A stretch of 64,000 nt of DNA from JAMQKA01 sp043951865. GTDB taxonomy: Bacteria; Bacteroidota; Rhodothermia; Balneolales; Balneolaceae. The translations under genes and the position numbers were made by a program. The stretch's first letter is position 1, and each line of letters starts with the position of its first letter. The stretch spans positions 62,001-126,000 of the forward strand of contig NZ_JBINJF010000009.1 in the NCBI RefSeq assembly GCF_043951865.1, given 5' to 3'. The notes under the pieces were generated by a model. That model was not told the DNA's origin, did no database searches, and saw only the letters and a list, made by a program, of their open reading frames with translations. Positions 18,134-27,631 of the stretch are shown one piece after another.

Positions 18134-19075
18134 ATGCCAATTAACAGAATCTCTTCTGTAATCCCAATGCTGGCAACAGCTTTTGTGGCGTTGTTGCTGA
18201 TTTCGTGCGCCGGTGAGCAGGAGCAGCCGGCTGAAGCGGAAACTGAGTCCCAGGCTACATCAACATTTAATTTTGAGAATATCCAGGATACCACTGATGT
18301 AGTAGCCCGTGCAACCGGTCTTTCGGGCCCTGAGTCTGTTCGGTATGATCCAGGCCAGGATGTCTATTTTGTAGCAAATTTTAACGGTCCCGGCGGCGAA
18401 CGCGATGCCAACGGATTTATCAGCAAGGTGGGACCTGACGGTGCTGTCCAGGACCTGGAGTTTATGACTGGAACGGAATCCGCGCCCATGCACGCCCCGC
18501 GCGGGATGTACATCACGGGAGACACGCTCTGGGTGGCTGATGCGGACGGAGTTCACGGTTTTAACCGAACAACGGGTGAACATGTGACGTTTGTTGACTT
18601 TACTTCCCTGGAGCCCGGCTTCCTGAATGATGTCGCGGAAGGGCCCGATGGAGCCTTGTATGTTACTGACACGGGCCAGTCCAGGCTGTATAAAATTGAA
18701 AATGGTGAGGCTTCTGTCGTACAGGATGATCTCCCCCACGCTCCAAACGGAATCACCGTTGATGAGTCTTCGGGCTTGCTCCTGCTGTGCCCCTGGGGCG
18801 GCGCCCGGACGTTTTACGGGTGGAACCCCGCCACTACCACCCTGGAAGAGGTACGAGAGCTCGATTCAGGGGGCGACTTTGACGGTATCGAGCTTGTGAA
18901 CGGCAGCTGGGTGGTTTCCAGCCAGGTCGATTCTACGATCAAGGTTGACGGGCAGACCATCATTCGCACCCCGGGCGATCCCGCTGACATCGGGATAGAT
19001 ACCCAGCGCATGCGTGTAGCAGTACCCTATATTGCACTTAATAAAGTGGAGATATGGGCATTGCCAATTGAATAG
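18134..19075 (+). CDS. Lipoprotein with SMP-30/NHL-type beta-propeller
   Basis: The 313-residue protein has a lipobox (LLLISC, lipidation at C25) followed by an acidic linker and a propeller. Repeats such as GPESVRYDPGQDVYFVANF, HAPRGMYITGDTLWVADADGV, LNDVAEGPDGALYVTDTG and APNGITVDESSGLLLLCPWG match SMP-30/gluconolactonase or NHL-like blades. Such proteins are lactonases or binding propellers on the cell surface; the substrate is unknown. A hairpin follows it. Confidence 0.8.
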   Translation: MPINRISSVIPMLATAFVALLLISCAGEQEQPAEAETESQATSTFNFENIQDTTDVVARATGLSGPESVRYDPGQDVYFVANFNGPGGERDANGFISKVGPDGAVQDLEFMTGTESAPMHAPRGMYITGDTLWVADADGVHGFNRTTGEHVTFVDFTSLEPGFLNDVAEGPDGALYVTDTGQSRLYKIENGEASVVQDDLPHAPNGITVDESSGLLLLCPWGGARTFYGWNPATTTLEEVRELDSGGDFDGIELVNGSWVVSSQVDSTIKVDGQTIIRTPGDPADIGIDTQRMRVAVPYIALNKVEIWALPIE

Positions 19076-19100
19076 AAGTCCATCGCAGGGTAAAATAATA

Positions 19101-19136
19101 ACAGGGAATGTTGTCGAATCAAGCGACATTCCCTGT
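19101..19136 (+). terminator. Hairpin after the propeller lipoprotein gene
   Basis: ACAGGGAATGT pairs perfectly with ACATTCCCTGT (11 bp), and TCG/CGA can extend the stem inside the 14-base loop. It lies 25 bases past the stop. No T-run follows. Confidence 0.5.
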
Positions 19137-19302
19137 GTAGTATTCGACGCCCTTAAAAGCGCCTTTGCGTACCTTACATGAATGAAATGATCTGTATTTA
19201 CTGTTGATGAAATGAGCAGCAAAACATAATGACCCTGCGCCCGGTCTGTCGCCAGTGGAGCCAAAATCTGCCAAGGCAAATCCAAAAATAGATCCTAAAA
19301 CC

Positions 19303-19761
19303 ATGTTTCTTCTTCAGTCAAATGAACTATTGGATCATACGACAAATATTATCCATGAAAAGACCCAGCAGCACGCATTCAGTGTTGACCTGACGGTGGC
19401 AGAAATTTACACTTTTTCAGGTGCCGGCTCACTTGACTTCGGTGGAAGTGAGTTCCAGCCCGCCCCTGCCGAACCGGTTGATCCGGAAAAGAAAAAGGAG
19501 GAAGATGACTACGGCTGGTGGACTCTCGGGTCCGGCATCTATAAAGCGATATTCAATGAGCAGCTGAAAAACCGGGAAGATACCCTGGCTGTCATTGCTC
19601 CACACCAGCATGCAAGCGAGGCAGGAATTCTGGCCGAAACAGTCCTGATTCCTCCCGAACGTAAAGCAGAACCGGTTTCATATATTTTCCGGGTACCGGC
19701 CGTTGGTTGCCACATCAAAGAAAATGCCCGAATTGCCACACTGCATATACTGGCTGACTAA
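19303..19761 (+). CDS. Small protein, possibly dUTPase/dCTP-deaminase-like fold
   Basis: The 152-residue protein contains HAFSVDLTVAEIY, GAGSLDFGGSEF, and toward the end DTLAVIAPHQHASEAGIL and PAVGCHIKENARIATLHIL. The pattern of a hydrophilic loop followed by GxxIKENARIAxL recalls the last strands of trimeric dUTPase/dCTP-deaminase proteins, but key substrate motifs are not clearly present, so this is tentative. A proline/acid-rich insert (PAPAEPVDPEKKKEEDD) interrupts the middle. The ATG at 19303 is used; the frame is open 16 codons earlier. Confidence 0.5.
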   Translation: MFLLQSNELLDHTTNIIHEKTQQHAFSVDLTVAEIYTFSGAGSLDFGGSEFQPAPAEPVDPEKKKEEDDYGWWTLGSGIYKAIFNEQLKNREDTLAVIAPHQHASEAGILAETVLIPPERKAEPVSYIFRVPAVGCHIKENARIATLHILAD

Positions 19762-19794
19762 GTCCATTTATTAATTCAAACTCAACCACCAGCT

Positions 19795-20448
19795 ATGGCT
19801 TACGGAATGCATTGGGAATGGCGCGGTTTTGGAAGCATTAGTTCGCGTTTTGCGCGGTCGTTCTTGCTACTCCCAGACTTTTACGATACCCACCAAATTA
19901 CAGATCATTACCTCTGGATCCCCGGTATGGAAGTGAATGCCAAATTCCGGAAAGGGATAGAAAGCGGGCTCAAGTTCAAGCGCCTGAAACAGAAAAAAGG
20001 TGATTTCGAAATCTGGCTGGAGGATGAGGATGAACTGTACGAGTTCCCCCTCGAGAAGGAGGCGTGGGAATCGCTTGGCCGGCTGCTTGGCGGTGTTGAC
20101 ATCCGGATTCCGGCTTATCCCGACCTCCCCCCCGACCGTGAAACAACCGCACAAATGCTGCAGGAAGCGGGATGTAAAATTGTTACAATGAAGAAACAGC
20201 GGGAAACCCGGAAACTCGAAATGACGGAGGGTACCGTGCTGGTGGAGTGGACCGCCATCATGGAGCCGCAATCGGTCAACTCCATCGGGCTGGAGACATG
20301 GTCGGACCAAGACACCGACATGGCCAATGGGCAGGCCCTGCAATTAATTAAACAGGCCCACGCCACCCTGGATCTTCCGCAGGAGTCGATGCAGCCGATG
20401 AACTACCTCGACGCGGTAAAACAGTGGGCTGAAGAAAATAAAATTTAA
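19795..20448 (+). CDS. Hypothetical protein, possibly CYTH-like
   Basis: The 217-residue soluble protein has a run of alternating charged beta strands: MEVNAKFRKGIESGLKFKRL, DFEIWLEDEDELYEFPL and later TVLVEWTAIMEPQSVNSIGLET. Paired basic and acidic strands of this type are seen in CYTH/triphosphate-tunnel enzymes, which bind organic phosphates, but the defining ExExK motif is not evident, so I would not name a function. It follows the preceding gene by 33 bases and precedes the UPF0182 gene by 66, on the same strand. Confidence 0.5.
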   Translation: MAYGMHWEWRGFGSISSRFARSFLLLPDFYDTHQITDHYLWIPGMEVNAKFRKGIESGLKFKRLKQKKGDFEIWLEDEDELYEFPLEKEAWESLGRLLGGVDIRIPAYPDLPPDRETTAQMLQEAGCKIVTMKKQRETRKLEMTEGTVLVEWTAIMEPQSVNSIGLETWSDQDTDMANGQALQLIKQAHATLDLPQESMQPMNYLDAVKQWAEENKI

Positions 20449-20514
20449 GTGCTCAGTTTACTACCTTACGGGCGGGGACAAACCTCATAAAACTCTTACT
20501 TCTTTTATTACATT

Positions 20515-23247
20515 ATGGCAAAGCAGTTTAACAGCACCATGAAGAAACAATTGGGCATCGGCGGAATTATCCTGCTCATTCTTATTCTACTTTCATTTTC
20601 CGACTGGATAATGGAGTGGCTCTGGCTTGACAACCTTGGATATGAACAGGTATTTGTAACTATTAAAACTACGCAGGTTCTTCTCTTGCTGGGCGCCCTG
20701 GCAGTAGCGCTTCTTTATGTTTTGCCCAATATGCATGTTCTGGCCCGTCATTTTCCCGGGTTTGCATTTGGCAACTCCCCCCTGGGGCAACTCAACCTGA
20801 ACCGGTTCAGCGAAAGCCAGTTCCGAAAGGTTTTATATGCACTGGGAACGGTTATCAGCTTCTTTTTTGCCTTTGCCTTTTTTATGCGCTGGGACACCTA
20901 CTTCCGTTTTCACTGGAATGAGACCTTTAACCAGGTTGATCCCATCTTTGGTAACGACCTGGGATTCTACCTGTTTCGGCTTCCATTCATCGAAATCCTG
21001 CAAAACAGCCTGATTGTCCTGGTCTTTTTTGTCACATTCCTGCTGCTGATCGTATATATTTACTCCGGCTCATTCAATATCCAGAAAGGATCCGGCATTA
21101 CTGCCAGATCCGGTATCATAAAGCACCTGAGTGTTAATGTAGGGCTGTGGCTCCTTTTGCTTTCGTGGGGTTATTTCCTGCAGCGATACCGTATTCTGTA
21201 CAGCGAAAGCGGCGTTGTTTACGGGGCCAGTTATACCGATGTCCATGTTCAGCTCCCGGTCCTCTGGATACTCTGTATTGCCACGTTCCTGCTGGCACTG
21301 TTGGCATTTTATCATTTTTACAAGGAGAAATTCAGGTTGTTGATGATCGGGGGCATCGCAACAGTGGGAATTGGCGTCATTGGCCTGGGGGTGCTCCCGA
21401 CGATGGTTCAAAAGTTTATGGTGGAACCCAATGAGCTTGAACTCGAAACCCCGTATTTGGAAAACAACATCGAGGAGACGCGCCAGGCGTACAAGCTCGA
21501 CGCCATCAATGAGCGAAATTACAGTGCCCGGGATACGCTTACCTGGGCAACGCTCCAGGACAACCAGGAAACGCTTGACAATATCCGGTTGTGGGACCCC
21601 CGCCTTCTCATTCAAACCTACCGGCAGTTGCAGGAAATTCGCCTCTACTATCAGTTTTACAATGTGGATGTAGACCGCTATCACACCAGAGAGGGATACC
21701 AACAGATGATGCTTTCAGCCCGCGAGCTCTCTGATGAATTGCCGGAGCAGGCAGATACGTGGGTAAATCGCCACCTGCAGTATACACACGGCTACGGGCT
21801 GGTCATGAGTCCGGTTGCCCAGGAAGGGAATCAGGGAGATCCGCGGCTGGTAATCAAAGATCTGCCACCGGTCTCCGAAATTGGCCTGGAGGTGACTCAG
21901 CCTGCCATATACTACGGCGAAAACGACCCGGGCTTTAAGGTGGTAAACACCGATGTGGAGGAGCTCGATTATCCGAGCGGCGACGCAAATGTCTACACCA
22001 ATTATGAGGGAGAGGGTGGTGTTGCCATCGACAATTTTTTCACTAAGCTGCTTTTTGCGTACCAGTTTGGGGATATTAACCTCCTGCTGACCGATTATAT
22101 TAGGGAAGGCAGTAAAATTCAGTTCTGGAGAGGAATCCGGGACCGGGTACAGAAAATTGCCCCGTTCCTGCATCTGGAAGAGGATCCCTACCTGGTACTG
22201 AGCGAGGGAAAACTATACTGGATTCTTGACGCCTACACCACTTCCCGGGAGTATCCCTACTCCGAGCCGTCAATAAGCAATATTAATTACATTCGCAACT
22301 CCGTAAAAGTGATTGTGGATGCCTATAACGGCTCGGTGGACTTCTTTGCCATCGATGATAAAGATCCCGTGCTAAATGTATACCGTGATATTTTTCCCGA
22401 CATGTTCAAGCCTCTGGACCAGATGCCTGAGGATCTAAAGCGGCACCTGCGGTACCCTGAAACCCTGTTTGAAATCCAGATGGAGATGTTCAACACCTAT
22501 CACATGACGGGACCGCAGGTTTTCTACAATAACGAAGACCTGTGGACGCGTCCCAACGAAAAATATGGCGGGCAGCAGCTCAAAATGGAGCCGTACCAAA
22601 TTCTGATGAAACTCCCGGGCGAAGATTCGCTACAGTATTTTCTCATCAGTCCCCTTACGCCCAACAACCGCGATAATATGATCGCCTGGATGGCTGCCCG
22701 TTCCGACTTCCCCGACTACGGCGAAATCGAGGTGTTTAAACTACCGAAGGAAAGCCTGTTTTTGGGTCCCGCCCAAATTGAGGCGAAAATTGACCAGGAT
22801 ACGGAAATATCGCGCCAGCTTGCCCTGTGGGATCAACGGGGTTCCAGGGTGATCCGGGGCAACCTGATGATCATTCCGATTGAAGACGCGTTTATTTATG
22901 TCGAACCGGTCTTTTTGATAGCTGAAGGAGTTGATATTCCACAGCTGCAGCGGGTAATTGCCACAACCGGCACAAATGTAGTCATGGAACCGACACTGGA
23001 TATGGCCCTGCAGCAGCTGTTTGGCAAAGCCCCCGAGCAACCCTCACCCCTCCCCATCTCTATGGATGCAGACACGGCCGGTATGGGTGCCGTAGCTCCA
23101 CAAACTGCCCTTGCCGCATCCACCACAAAAGAGTTCCAGGAGGTTCAGCAGCTTTGGGAGGAGGCCCAGCAAGCCCTCAATGATGAAAACTGGCAGCAGT
23201 GGGGCGAAAAAATGGACCAGATAAAAGACCTGCTCGATGAAAATTAG
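20515..23247 (+). CDS. UPF0182 family large membrane protein
   Basis: The 910-residue protein has about seven membrane segments in its first 330 residues (for example GIGGIILLILILLSFSDWI, VLLLLGALAVALLYVLP, LIVLVFFVTFLLLIVYIY) and a large extracytoplasmic part. The sequence WLWLDNLGYEQVF, ARDTLTWATLQDNQETLDNIRLWDPRLLIQTYRQLQEIRLYY in pieces, and HLRYPETLFEIQ are characteristic of UPF0182 (COG1615), a widespread family of unknown function. The C-terminal tail is helical and Q-rich. Its last 4 bases overlap the end of the convergent ATP-grasp gene. Confidence 0.9.
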   Translation: MAKQFNSTMKKQLGIGGIILLILILLSFSDWIMEWLWLDNLGYEQVFVTIKTTQVLLLLGALAVALLYVLPNMHVLARHFPGFAFGNSPLGQLNLNRFSESQFRKVLYALGTVISFFFAFAFFMRWDTYFRFHWNETFNQVDPIFGNDLGFYLFRLPFIEILQNSLIVLVFFVTFLLLIVYIYSGSFNIQKGSGITARSGIIKHLSVNVGLWLLLLSWGYFLQRYRILYSESGVVYGASYTDVHVQLPVLWILCIATFLLALLAFYHFYKEKFRLLMIGGIATVGIGVIGLGVLPTMVQKFMVEPNELELETPYLENNIEETRQAYKLDAINERNYSARDTLTWATLQDNQETLDNIRLWDPRLLIQTYRQLQEIRLYYQFYNVDVDRYHTREGYQQMMLSARELSDELPEQADTWVNRHLQYTHGYGLVMSPVAQEGNQGDPRLVIKDLPPVSEIGLEVTQPAIYYGENDPGFKVVNTDVEELDYPSGDANVYTNYEGEGGVAIDNFFTKLLFAYQFGDINLLLTDYIREGSKIQFWRGIRDRVQKIAPFLHLEEDPYLVLSEGKLYWILDAYTTSREYPYSEPSISNINYIRNSVKVIVDAYNGSVDFFAIDDKDPVLNVYRDIFPDMFKPLDQMPEDLKRHLRYPETLFEIQMEMFNTYHMTGPQVFYNNEDLWTRPNEKYGGQQLKMEPYQILMKLPGEDSLQYFLISPLTPNNRDNMIAWMAARSDFPDYGEIEVFKLPKESLFLGPAQIEAKIDQDTEISRQLALWDQRGSRVIRGNLMIIPIEDAFIYVEPVFLIAEGVDIPQLQRVIATTGTNVVMEPTLDMALQQLFGKAPEQPSPLPISMDADTAGMGAVAPQTALAASTTKEFQEVQQLWEEAQQALNDENWQQWGEKMDQIKDLLDEN

Positions 23248-24125
23248 GACCCAATTCGCATCCAGCGATCCAGGAAGTTTGCGAACCGTTCGGGTGAGCC
23301 GGGATCCATGTTAAAATACAGGGAAGGTTCGATCAGCTCCAGCTCCATCAGGGAGAAACTGTCTCCTTCTCTGACCATATCTACCCGGCTGTACAATGGA
23401 GTAGGTTCAATCTTCGCCATCAACTGATCAGAAACTCGGCGGAGCTCCTTTTCAGGTTCAACTGTTTTCAGCCTACCGCCGTGCTCCTCCTGGACGCGAA
23501 AATCGTGCGGTTTGGGTGTTTTAAGCAGCGTGTGGCTGTATTCTTCTCCAAAGTAGATCAGGGAGAATTCGCCTTCATCCACAATATTCTGCATCATGGG
23601 CTGCACCATAAACGCCCGGTCGGCGAATACCTCTGCCAATTCGTCCACCCGTTGCTTTGCTTTGGTGATCGTCAGCCGGTAGGTATCATCAGCTCCCGCA
23701 CTGATGGTGGGCTTAAGAACGATCTCTTCAGCATCAAAATAATCAAACCAGGAAAGCAGTTTCTGCTGGTCCAGTTTGTCAGATTTCCTCCCCCATCGGG
23801 TCGGCACAATGTTCACCCCTCTTTGTTCGAGATCCCGGAGGTAGGTTTTGTCTATATTCCACTGTACCAGTTCCAGTGCATTTTCAAGTCGGGCGGTTGA
23901 ATGATCGATCTCTTTGAGCACGTTCATAAACCGGTCGGGATCCTGCTGGTAATCCCACGGAGAGCGAATAATTACTACATCAAACCGGCTCCAGTCAACT
24001 TCCCGGGTTCGCCAGGAAATATCGCTCACATTCCATCCAAGCGAGGCCAACGGGTCTTTCAAAAGATAGTCGTAGTGGACGAAATCATCGAGATTGTCCA
24101 TCGTCAAAAAGGCACATTCTTTCAT
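23244..24125 (-). CDS. ATP-grasp domain protein (ligase-like)
   Basis: The 293-residue protein fits the ATP-grasp family related to RimK-like and cycloserine-pathway (DcsG-like) ligases: N-terminal part with DVVIIRSPWDYQQDPDRF, central EIVLKPTISAGADDTYRL (ATP-binding lysine), MVQPMMQNIVDEGEFSLIYFG, and C-terminal YSRVDMVREGDSFSLMELELIEPSLYF with the metal-binding acidic residues. It would join a carboxylate to an amine using ATP. No biosynthetic partners are beside it, so the product is unknown. Confidence 0.78.
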   Translation of the reverse strand: MKECAFLTMDNLDDFVHYDYLLKDPLASLGWNVSDISWRTREVDWSRFDVVIIRSPWDYQQDPDRFMNVLKEIDHSTARLENALELVQWNIDKTYLRDLEQRGVNIVPTRWGRKSDKLDQQKLLSWFDYFDAEEIVLKPTISAGADDTYRLTITKAKQRVDELAEVFADRAFMVQPMMQNIVDEGEFSLIYFGEEYSHTLLKTPKPHDFRVQEEHGGRLKTVEPEKELRRVSDQLMAKIEPTPLYSRVDMVREGDSFSLMELELIEPSLYFNMDPGSPERFANFLDRWMRIGS

Positions 24126-24403
24126 AGGAAATATTCAGTGTGCAGTTATTATATATTCTGTTTTGAAAGGCGGTAAATATAGAGCTGATAGCGGTAAAGA
24201 GATAGTCTGCGTGTAAAGTAATTTGACCAGGATCCTTTGAGACGGCAGTTACTGCTGCTATTTTTCTGTATCCGATCCGGCCCAGCCAACAGGCTTCCAA
24301 AAAAAGTCCAGGCGGGGTGCATCCTAACCAATGAATTATTATCATATTCCTCTTTATTGTGCGAAAAATACGATAACCTTAATCTGCATTACAGGAATCA
24401 ATT

Positions 24404-25765
24404 ATGGATAGAAAGATTATTCTGGACGAGGCCGACATTCCCACTCATTGGTATAATATTGTAGCGGATATGCCCAACAAGCCGCTCCCCCCGCTCAACC
24501 CTCAAACCAAAGAACCGGCAGGTCCGGATGATCTGGCCCCTATTTTCCCGATGTCGCTTATCGAGCAAGAGGTATCCGCGGAACGGAAGATTGAAATACC
24601 GGACGAAGTTCGCGAGATCTACCGAATCTGGCGTCCCTCTCCCATGTACCGCGCACGGGGACTGGAAAAGATGCTGGATACCCCCGCCAAAATTTACTAC
24701 AAATATGAAGGGGGCAGTCCCAGTGGGTCTCACAAGCCCAATACCGCTGTGCCCCAGGTATATTTCAACAAGCAGGCCGGCGTCAAAAATATCACGACTG
24801 AAACCGGAGCCGGTCAGTGGGGTACGGCTCTTGCGTTTGCCTGCTCCCAGTTCGATGTCAACTGTGAAGTGTACATGGTAAGGATCAGTTATGACCAAAA
24901 GCCGTACCGTAAAGTGATGATGAACACGTTTGGCGCCGACGTGTACCCCTCTCCCAGCGATCGAACCCAGGCGGGTCGGGATATCCTAGCGAAAGATCCC
25001 GATACCAGCGGCAGTTTGGGCATCGCTATTTCGGAGGCGATTGAACGGGCTGTACAGGATGAATCGACAAAATACTCATTGGGGTCGGTTCTCAACCACG
25101 TGCTGCTACATCAGACAATTATCGGACAGGAGGCGATAAAACAGATGGAGTACGCCGGCGATTACCCGGATGTAATTATTGCTCCGCTTGGCGGGGGATC
25201 CAACTTTGCCGGAATCTCATTTCCCTTTCTGCGCAACAATCTTAAGGAAGGGAAAGATACCCGCTTTGTAGCCGTTGAACCCGCCTCGTGCCCAAAGCTG
25301 ACCAAGGGAGAGTTTCTGTATGATTACGGGGATACTGCCGGCTATACGCCCCTGTTGCCGATGTACACCCTAGGACATAACTTTACTCCCGCGGCCATTC
25401 ATGCCGGCGGACTTCGATATCACGGGGCCAGTGTGCTTTGCAGCCAGCTGTTAAAAGATGAGCTGATTGAAGCGGTGGCAATTCAACAACTGGAATGTTT
25501 TGAAGCCGGAATCAAACTTGCCAAATCAGAAGGATTTATCGCAGCACCAGAAGCTACGCACGCGGTCGCCCAGGTAATCCGTGAGGCGGAACAGGCCAAA
25601 AAAGAAGGCGTTTCCAAAACGATTCTGTTTAATCTCTGTGGCCACGGATTCGTAGATATGCAGGCCTACGAGGATTATTTTGCCGGGAAACTGCATGATC
25701 ACACCTTTACCGAGGATGAACTCCAGGAGGGAATCAAAGAGATTGCCGCCATACAGCCGGAATAG
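24404..25765 (+). CDS. trpB: Tryptophan synthase beta chain-like protein (TrpB2 type)
   Basis: The 453-residue protein is a PLP-dependent fold-type II enzyme with the Schiff-base lysine K111 in YEGGSPSGSHKPNTA, GAGQWG, and a glycine-rich phosphate-binding loop APLGGGSNFAG. The length, the long N-terminus and RPSPMYRARGLEK fit the TrpB2 group, which condenses indole and serine and often works without TrpA. No other trp gene is in the window. It is followed by a strong terminator. Confidence 0.9.
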   Translation: MDRKIILDEADIPTHWYNIVADMPNKPLPPLNPQTKEPAGPDDLAPIFPMSLIEQEVSAERKIEIPDEVREIYRIWRPSPMYRARGLEKMLDTPAKIYYKYEGGSPSGSHKPNTAVPQVYFNKQAGVKNITTETGAGQWGTALAFACSQFDVNCEVYMVRISYDQKPYRKVMMNTFGADVYPSPSDRTQAGRDILAKDPDTSGSLGIAISEAIERAVQDESTKYSLGSVLNHVLLHQTIIGQEAIKQMEYAGDYPDVIIAPLGGGSNFAGISFPFLRNNLKEGKDTRFVAVEPASCPKLTKGEFLYDYGDTAGYTPLLPMYTLGHNFTPAAIHAGGLRYHGASVLCSQLLKDELIEAVAIQQLECFEAGIKLAKSEGFIAAPEATHAVAQVIREAEQAKKEGVSKTILFNLCGHGFVDMQAYEDYFAGKLHDHTFTEDELQEGIKEIAAIQPE

Positions 25766-25798
25766 AGTCTGGCAGTATATCACTATATTATATTTAAC

Positions 25799-25834
25799 AG
25801 CCTTCGGGGTTTCCAGTACCTCGAAGGCTTTTTT
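25799..25834 (+). terminator. Rho-independent terminator of the trpB2 gene
   Basis: AGCCTTCGGGGT pairs with ACCTCGAAGGCT (12 bp including one G-U) around TTCCAGT and is followed by six T residues, 33 bases past the trpB2 stop. This is a textbook intrinsic terminator. Confidence 0.85.
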
Positions 25835-25843
25835 CTAGCCGGC

Positions 25844-25976
25844 ATTTCTCACCAAGAAATTTGTTCTTCAGCAAGGCGAAGGGAAAATGGCCGCGCAGAC
25901 GTACTTTCGTACGTTGAGCAGGCGATTTTCCCTTTAACGCAGCTGGAGGGCAAATATCGCGGCACGTTACACCCTG
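25844..25976. repeat. 133-base fold-back repeat, copy 1
   Basis: This stretch aligns without gaps to 52864-52996; I counted 19 differences by eye, only two of them in the first 61 bases. Inside it GACGTAC and GTACGTT form a central hairpin around TTTC. Flanking arms AAGGGAAAAT/ATTTTCCCTT and AAATTTG...CAGC/GCTG...CAAAT allow most of the element to fold back on itself. It follows the trpB2 terminator directly. No real open frame is seen. It fills most of the 357-base gap before the DUF1499 gene; nothing else was found there. Confidence 0.8.
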
Positions 25977-26122
25977 TTACATACAATGTCTGTAAAATAT
26001 GATGCAAGATACTGCCTGCCATTAGGGTACATAATTTCATCAAAAATTATCGTGATAAATGCAGGCTACCCCAAACGACTGAACATAAACTGCGCACGAA
26101 ATTATCGGTGATCGGTTGAACA

Positions 26123-26881
26123 CTACTGCAACCGCTGCAGGTAATCCCGAATCCTGTGCGCATTCACACCAATATCTCCCCGGCCGATACGAGAAACCGA
26201 TCGAACATCAATTTTACTGGCCGTGGAATCCGAATCTGCCGTATCCACCCGGATAACCACATCATCCTTGAAGCCATACCACGGTAGTGTGTGAGTTGCT
26301 TCAATCCGTCCCTCCTGCTCAGAGTACCCCACGATTTCCCACGAAGTAGACCGGGCGACCTGCAGCGCGCGTTCAAACGCCCCGGGGTATGGAACCTGTA
26401 AAATCAGCGTCTCGATATCCGGGTAGTGCTCTTTTTGAAGCTTGGCCACCTCTTCTCCCCCGTATTCGATATCATTCGGGGCGTCTGCCCGCAATGGTAC
26501 CACCGCCTTAAATTCAGGGGGATTTTGTATATCGGTGGATATGTCATGAATCGGAGGATACTGCTGGGCCTGGTAAAACCAATATCCAAAATTCGCGACG
26601 ACCAGAAGGCCTAAAAAAGCGGCAGAATAGGCCAGGCCCTTGCCCCGTGTACCGGGTTTGTCTCCCCTGTTGGTAAAAGGATATGCGAAAGCCAGGATCA
26701 GTCCCAATAACCCGAGGATAGCACCTCCCGGCAGTAAAATACGGAATGAGGTGAACAGTCCCCACCATCCCCACTGATATCCATAACCGGACATAAGAAA
26801 GGCCAGCGCTCCCACGGTTGAAAAGATTAAAGCTGCTATGGCCGTTTTTGACAGCGGAAGTTGTTCATTGGCAGTCTCCAT
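26123..26881 (-). CDS. DUF1499 membrane protein
   Basis: The 252-residue protein has an N-terminal half with three membrane segments (AALIFSTVGALAFLMSGYGY, ILLPGGAILGLLGLILAFAY, LAYSAAFLGLLVVANFGYWFY) and a C-terminal soluble domain with VPYPGAFERALQVARSTSWEI, GRIEATHTLPWYGFKDDVVIRV and KIDVRSVSRIGRGDIGVNAHRI. The last pattern (SRxGxxDxGxNAxRI) is diagnostic for DUF1499, a conserved domain of unknown function. It stands alone on the minus strand. Confidence 0.85.
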   Translation of the reverse strand: METANEQLPLSKTAIAALIFSTVGALAFLMSGYGYQWGWWGLFTSFRILLPGGAILGLLGLILAFAYPFTNRGDKPGTRGKGLAYSAAFLGLLVVANFGYWFYQAQQYPPIHDISTDIQNPPEFKAVVPLRADAPNDIEYGGEEVAKLQKEHYPDIETLILQVPYPGAFERALQVARSTSWEIVGYSEQEGRIEATHTLPWYGFKDDVVIRVDTADSDSTASKIDVRSVSRIGRGDIGVNAHRIRDYLQRLQ

Positions 26882-27094
26882 AATCCCTGTTTATCACTGT
26901 TGGAAAGATAGTTAAACGGTTTGCTCCGATTTGCCTGATATTCTTTCTCAGGCAGTGAACAGCCGGAGAAACAGTCTTGAGCGTTTCATTAATATGCCGG
27001 TATCCGGACTTGCCATTCCTTTTAACATAATTTTATGGGTAATCGTTGCTTGGAATTGGCTACTGTATGTATTTTAAGAAAATAGCGAGAAAGG

Positions 27095-27613
27095 CTACTG
27101 TTTTCGGTATACAGGAACGTTGGAGCAGGCTTCGCCATACATCAGTTTGGCCACGTGAGGAAGGAGTTTTTTGGTGGCATGAAGGTACACGCTTTCCGGC
27201 ACCGGCTTATCACTGCATCCTTTGAGAAGAACAAACTTGTCTTCATATTTTGACCACTCTACCTCATCGAGTCTCCTGCGGTAGAGTTCAAAAAGGAGGT
27301 CCGCTTCCCGGCCTTCAAAAATATCTTTGGCGTGGGGAGCTGCGTATACAGCGATGAGCATATAGGCCCAACGGGTAATGATAGCATCTTCAGAGCAGTA
27401 GACGGCCAGGTACTGCCCTTTATATTGTGTCCATTCGTGCACTTCCAGCTTTTCTCTGAAATAGTCTTCTTTCAGGATCAGTCCCTTAAATAAAAAGTCT
27501 TTGAGATCAAGCTCGACAACCGGGGTGTCATCATAATATTTTTGCAGATCTATGGTAACAAGCTTTTTTGATTTCTTGACCTTGTTGACAATTTCGCCTT
27601 CAGCAGTCGCCAT
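27095..27613 (-). CDS. DUF2480 family protein
   Basis: The 172-residue soluble protein starts with EIVNKVKKSKKLVTIDLQKYY and contains LKDFLFKGLILKEDYFREKL, IITRWAYMLIAVYAAPHA and LLKGCSDKPVPESVYL, the features of DUF2480, a family restricted largely to Bacteroidota-type bacteria. The conserved cysteine in KGCSDK is present. It is the last gene of the SUF operon, 18 bases after the sufA-like gene, so a role in iron-sulfur assembly or delivery is an inference from position. Confidence 0.85.
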   Translation of the reverse strand: MATAEGEIVNKVKKSKKLVTIDLQKYYDDTPVVELDLKDFLFKGLILKEDYFREKLEVHEWTQYKGQYLAVYCSEDAIITRWAYMLIAVYAAPHAKDIFEGREADLLFELYRRRLDEVEWSKYEDKFVLLKGCSDKPVPESVYLHATKKLLPHVAKLMYGEACSNVPVYRKQ

Positions 27614-27631
27614 AAATTGATGACTCCGTTT

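Noticed and set aside
24404..25765. Part of a trp operon
   Set aside because: No other trp gene lies in the window and the gene is followed by its own terminator.
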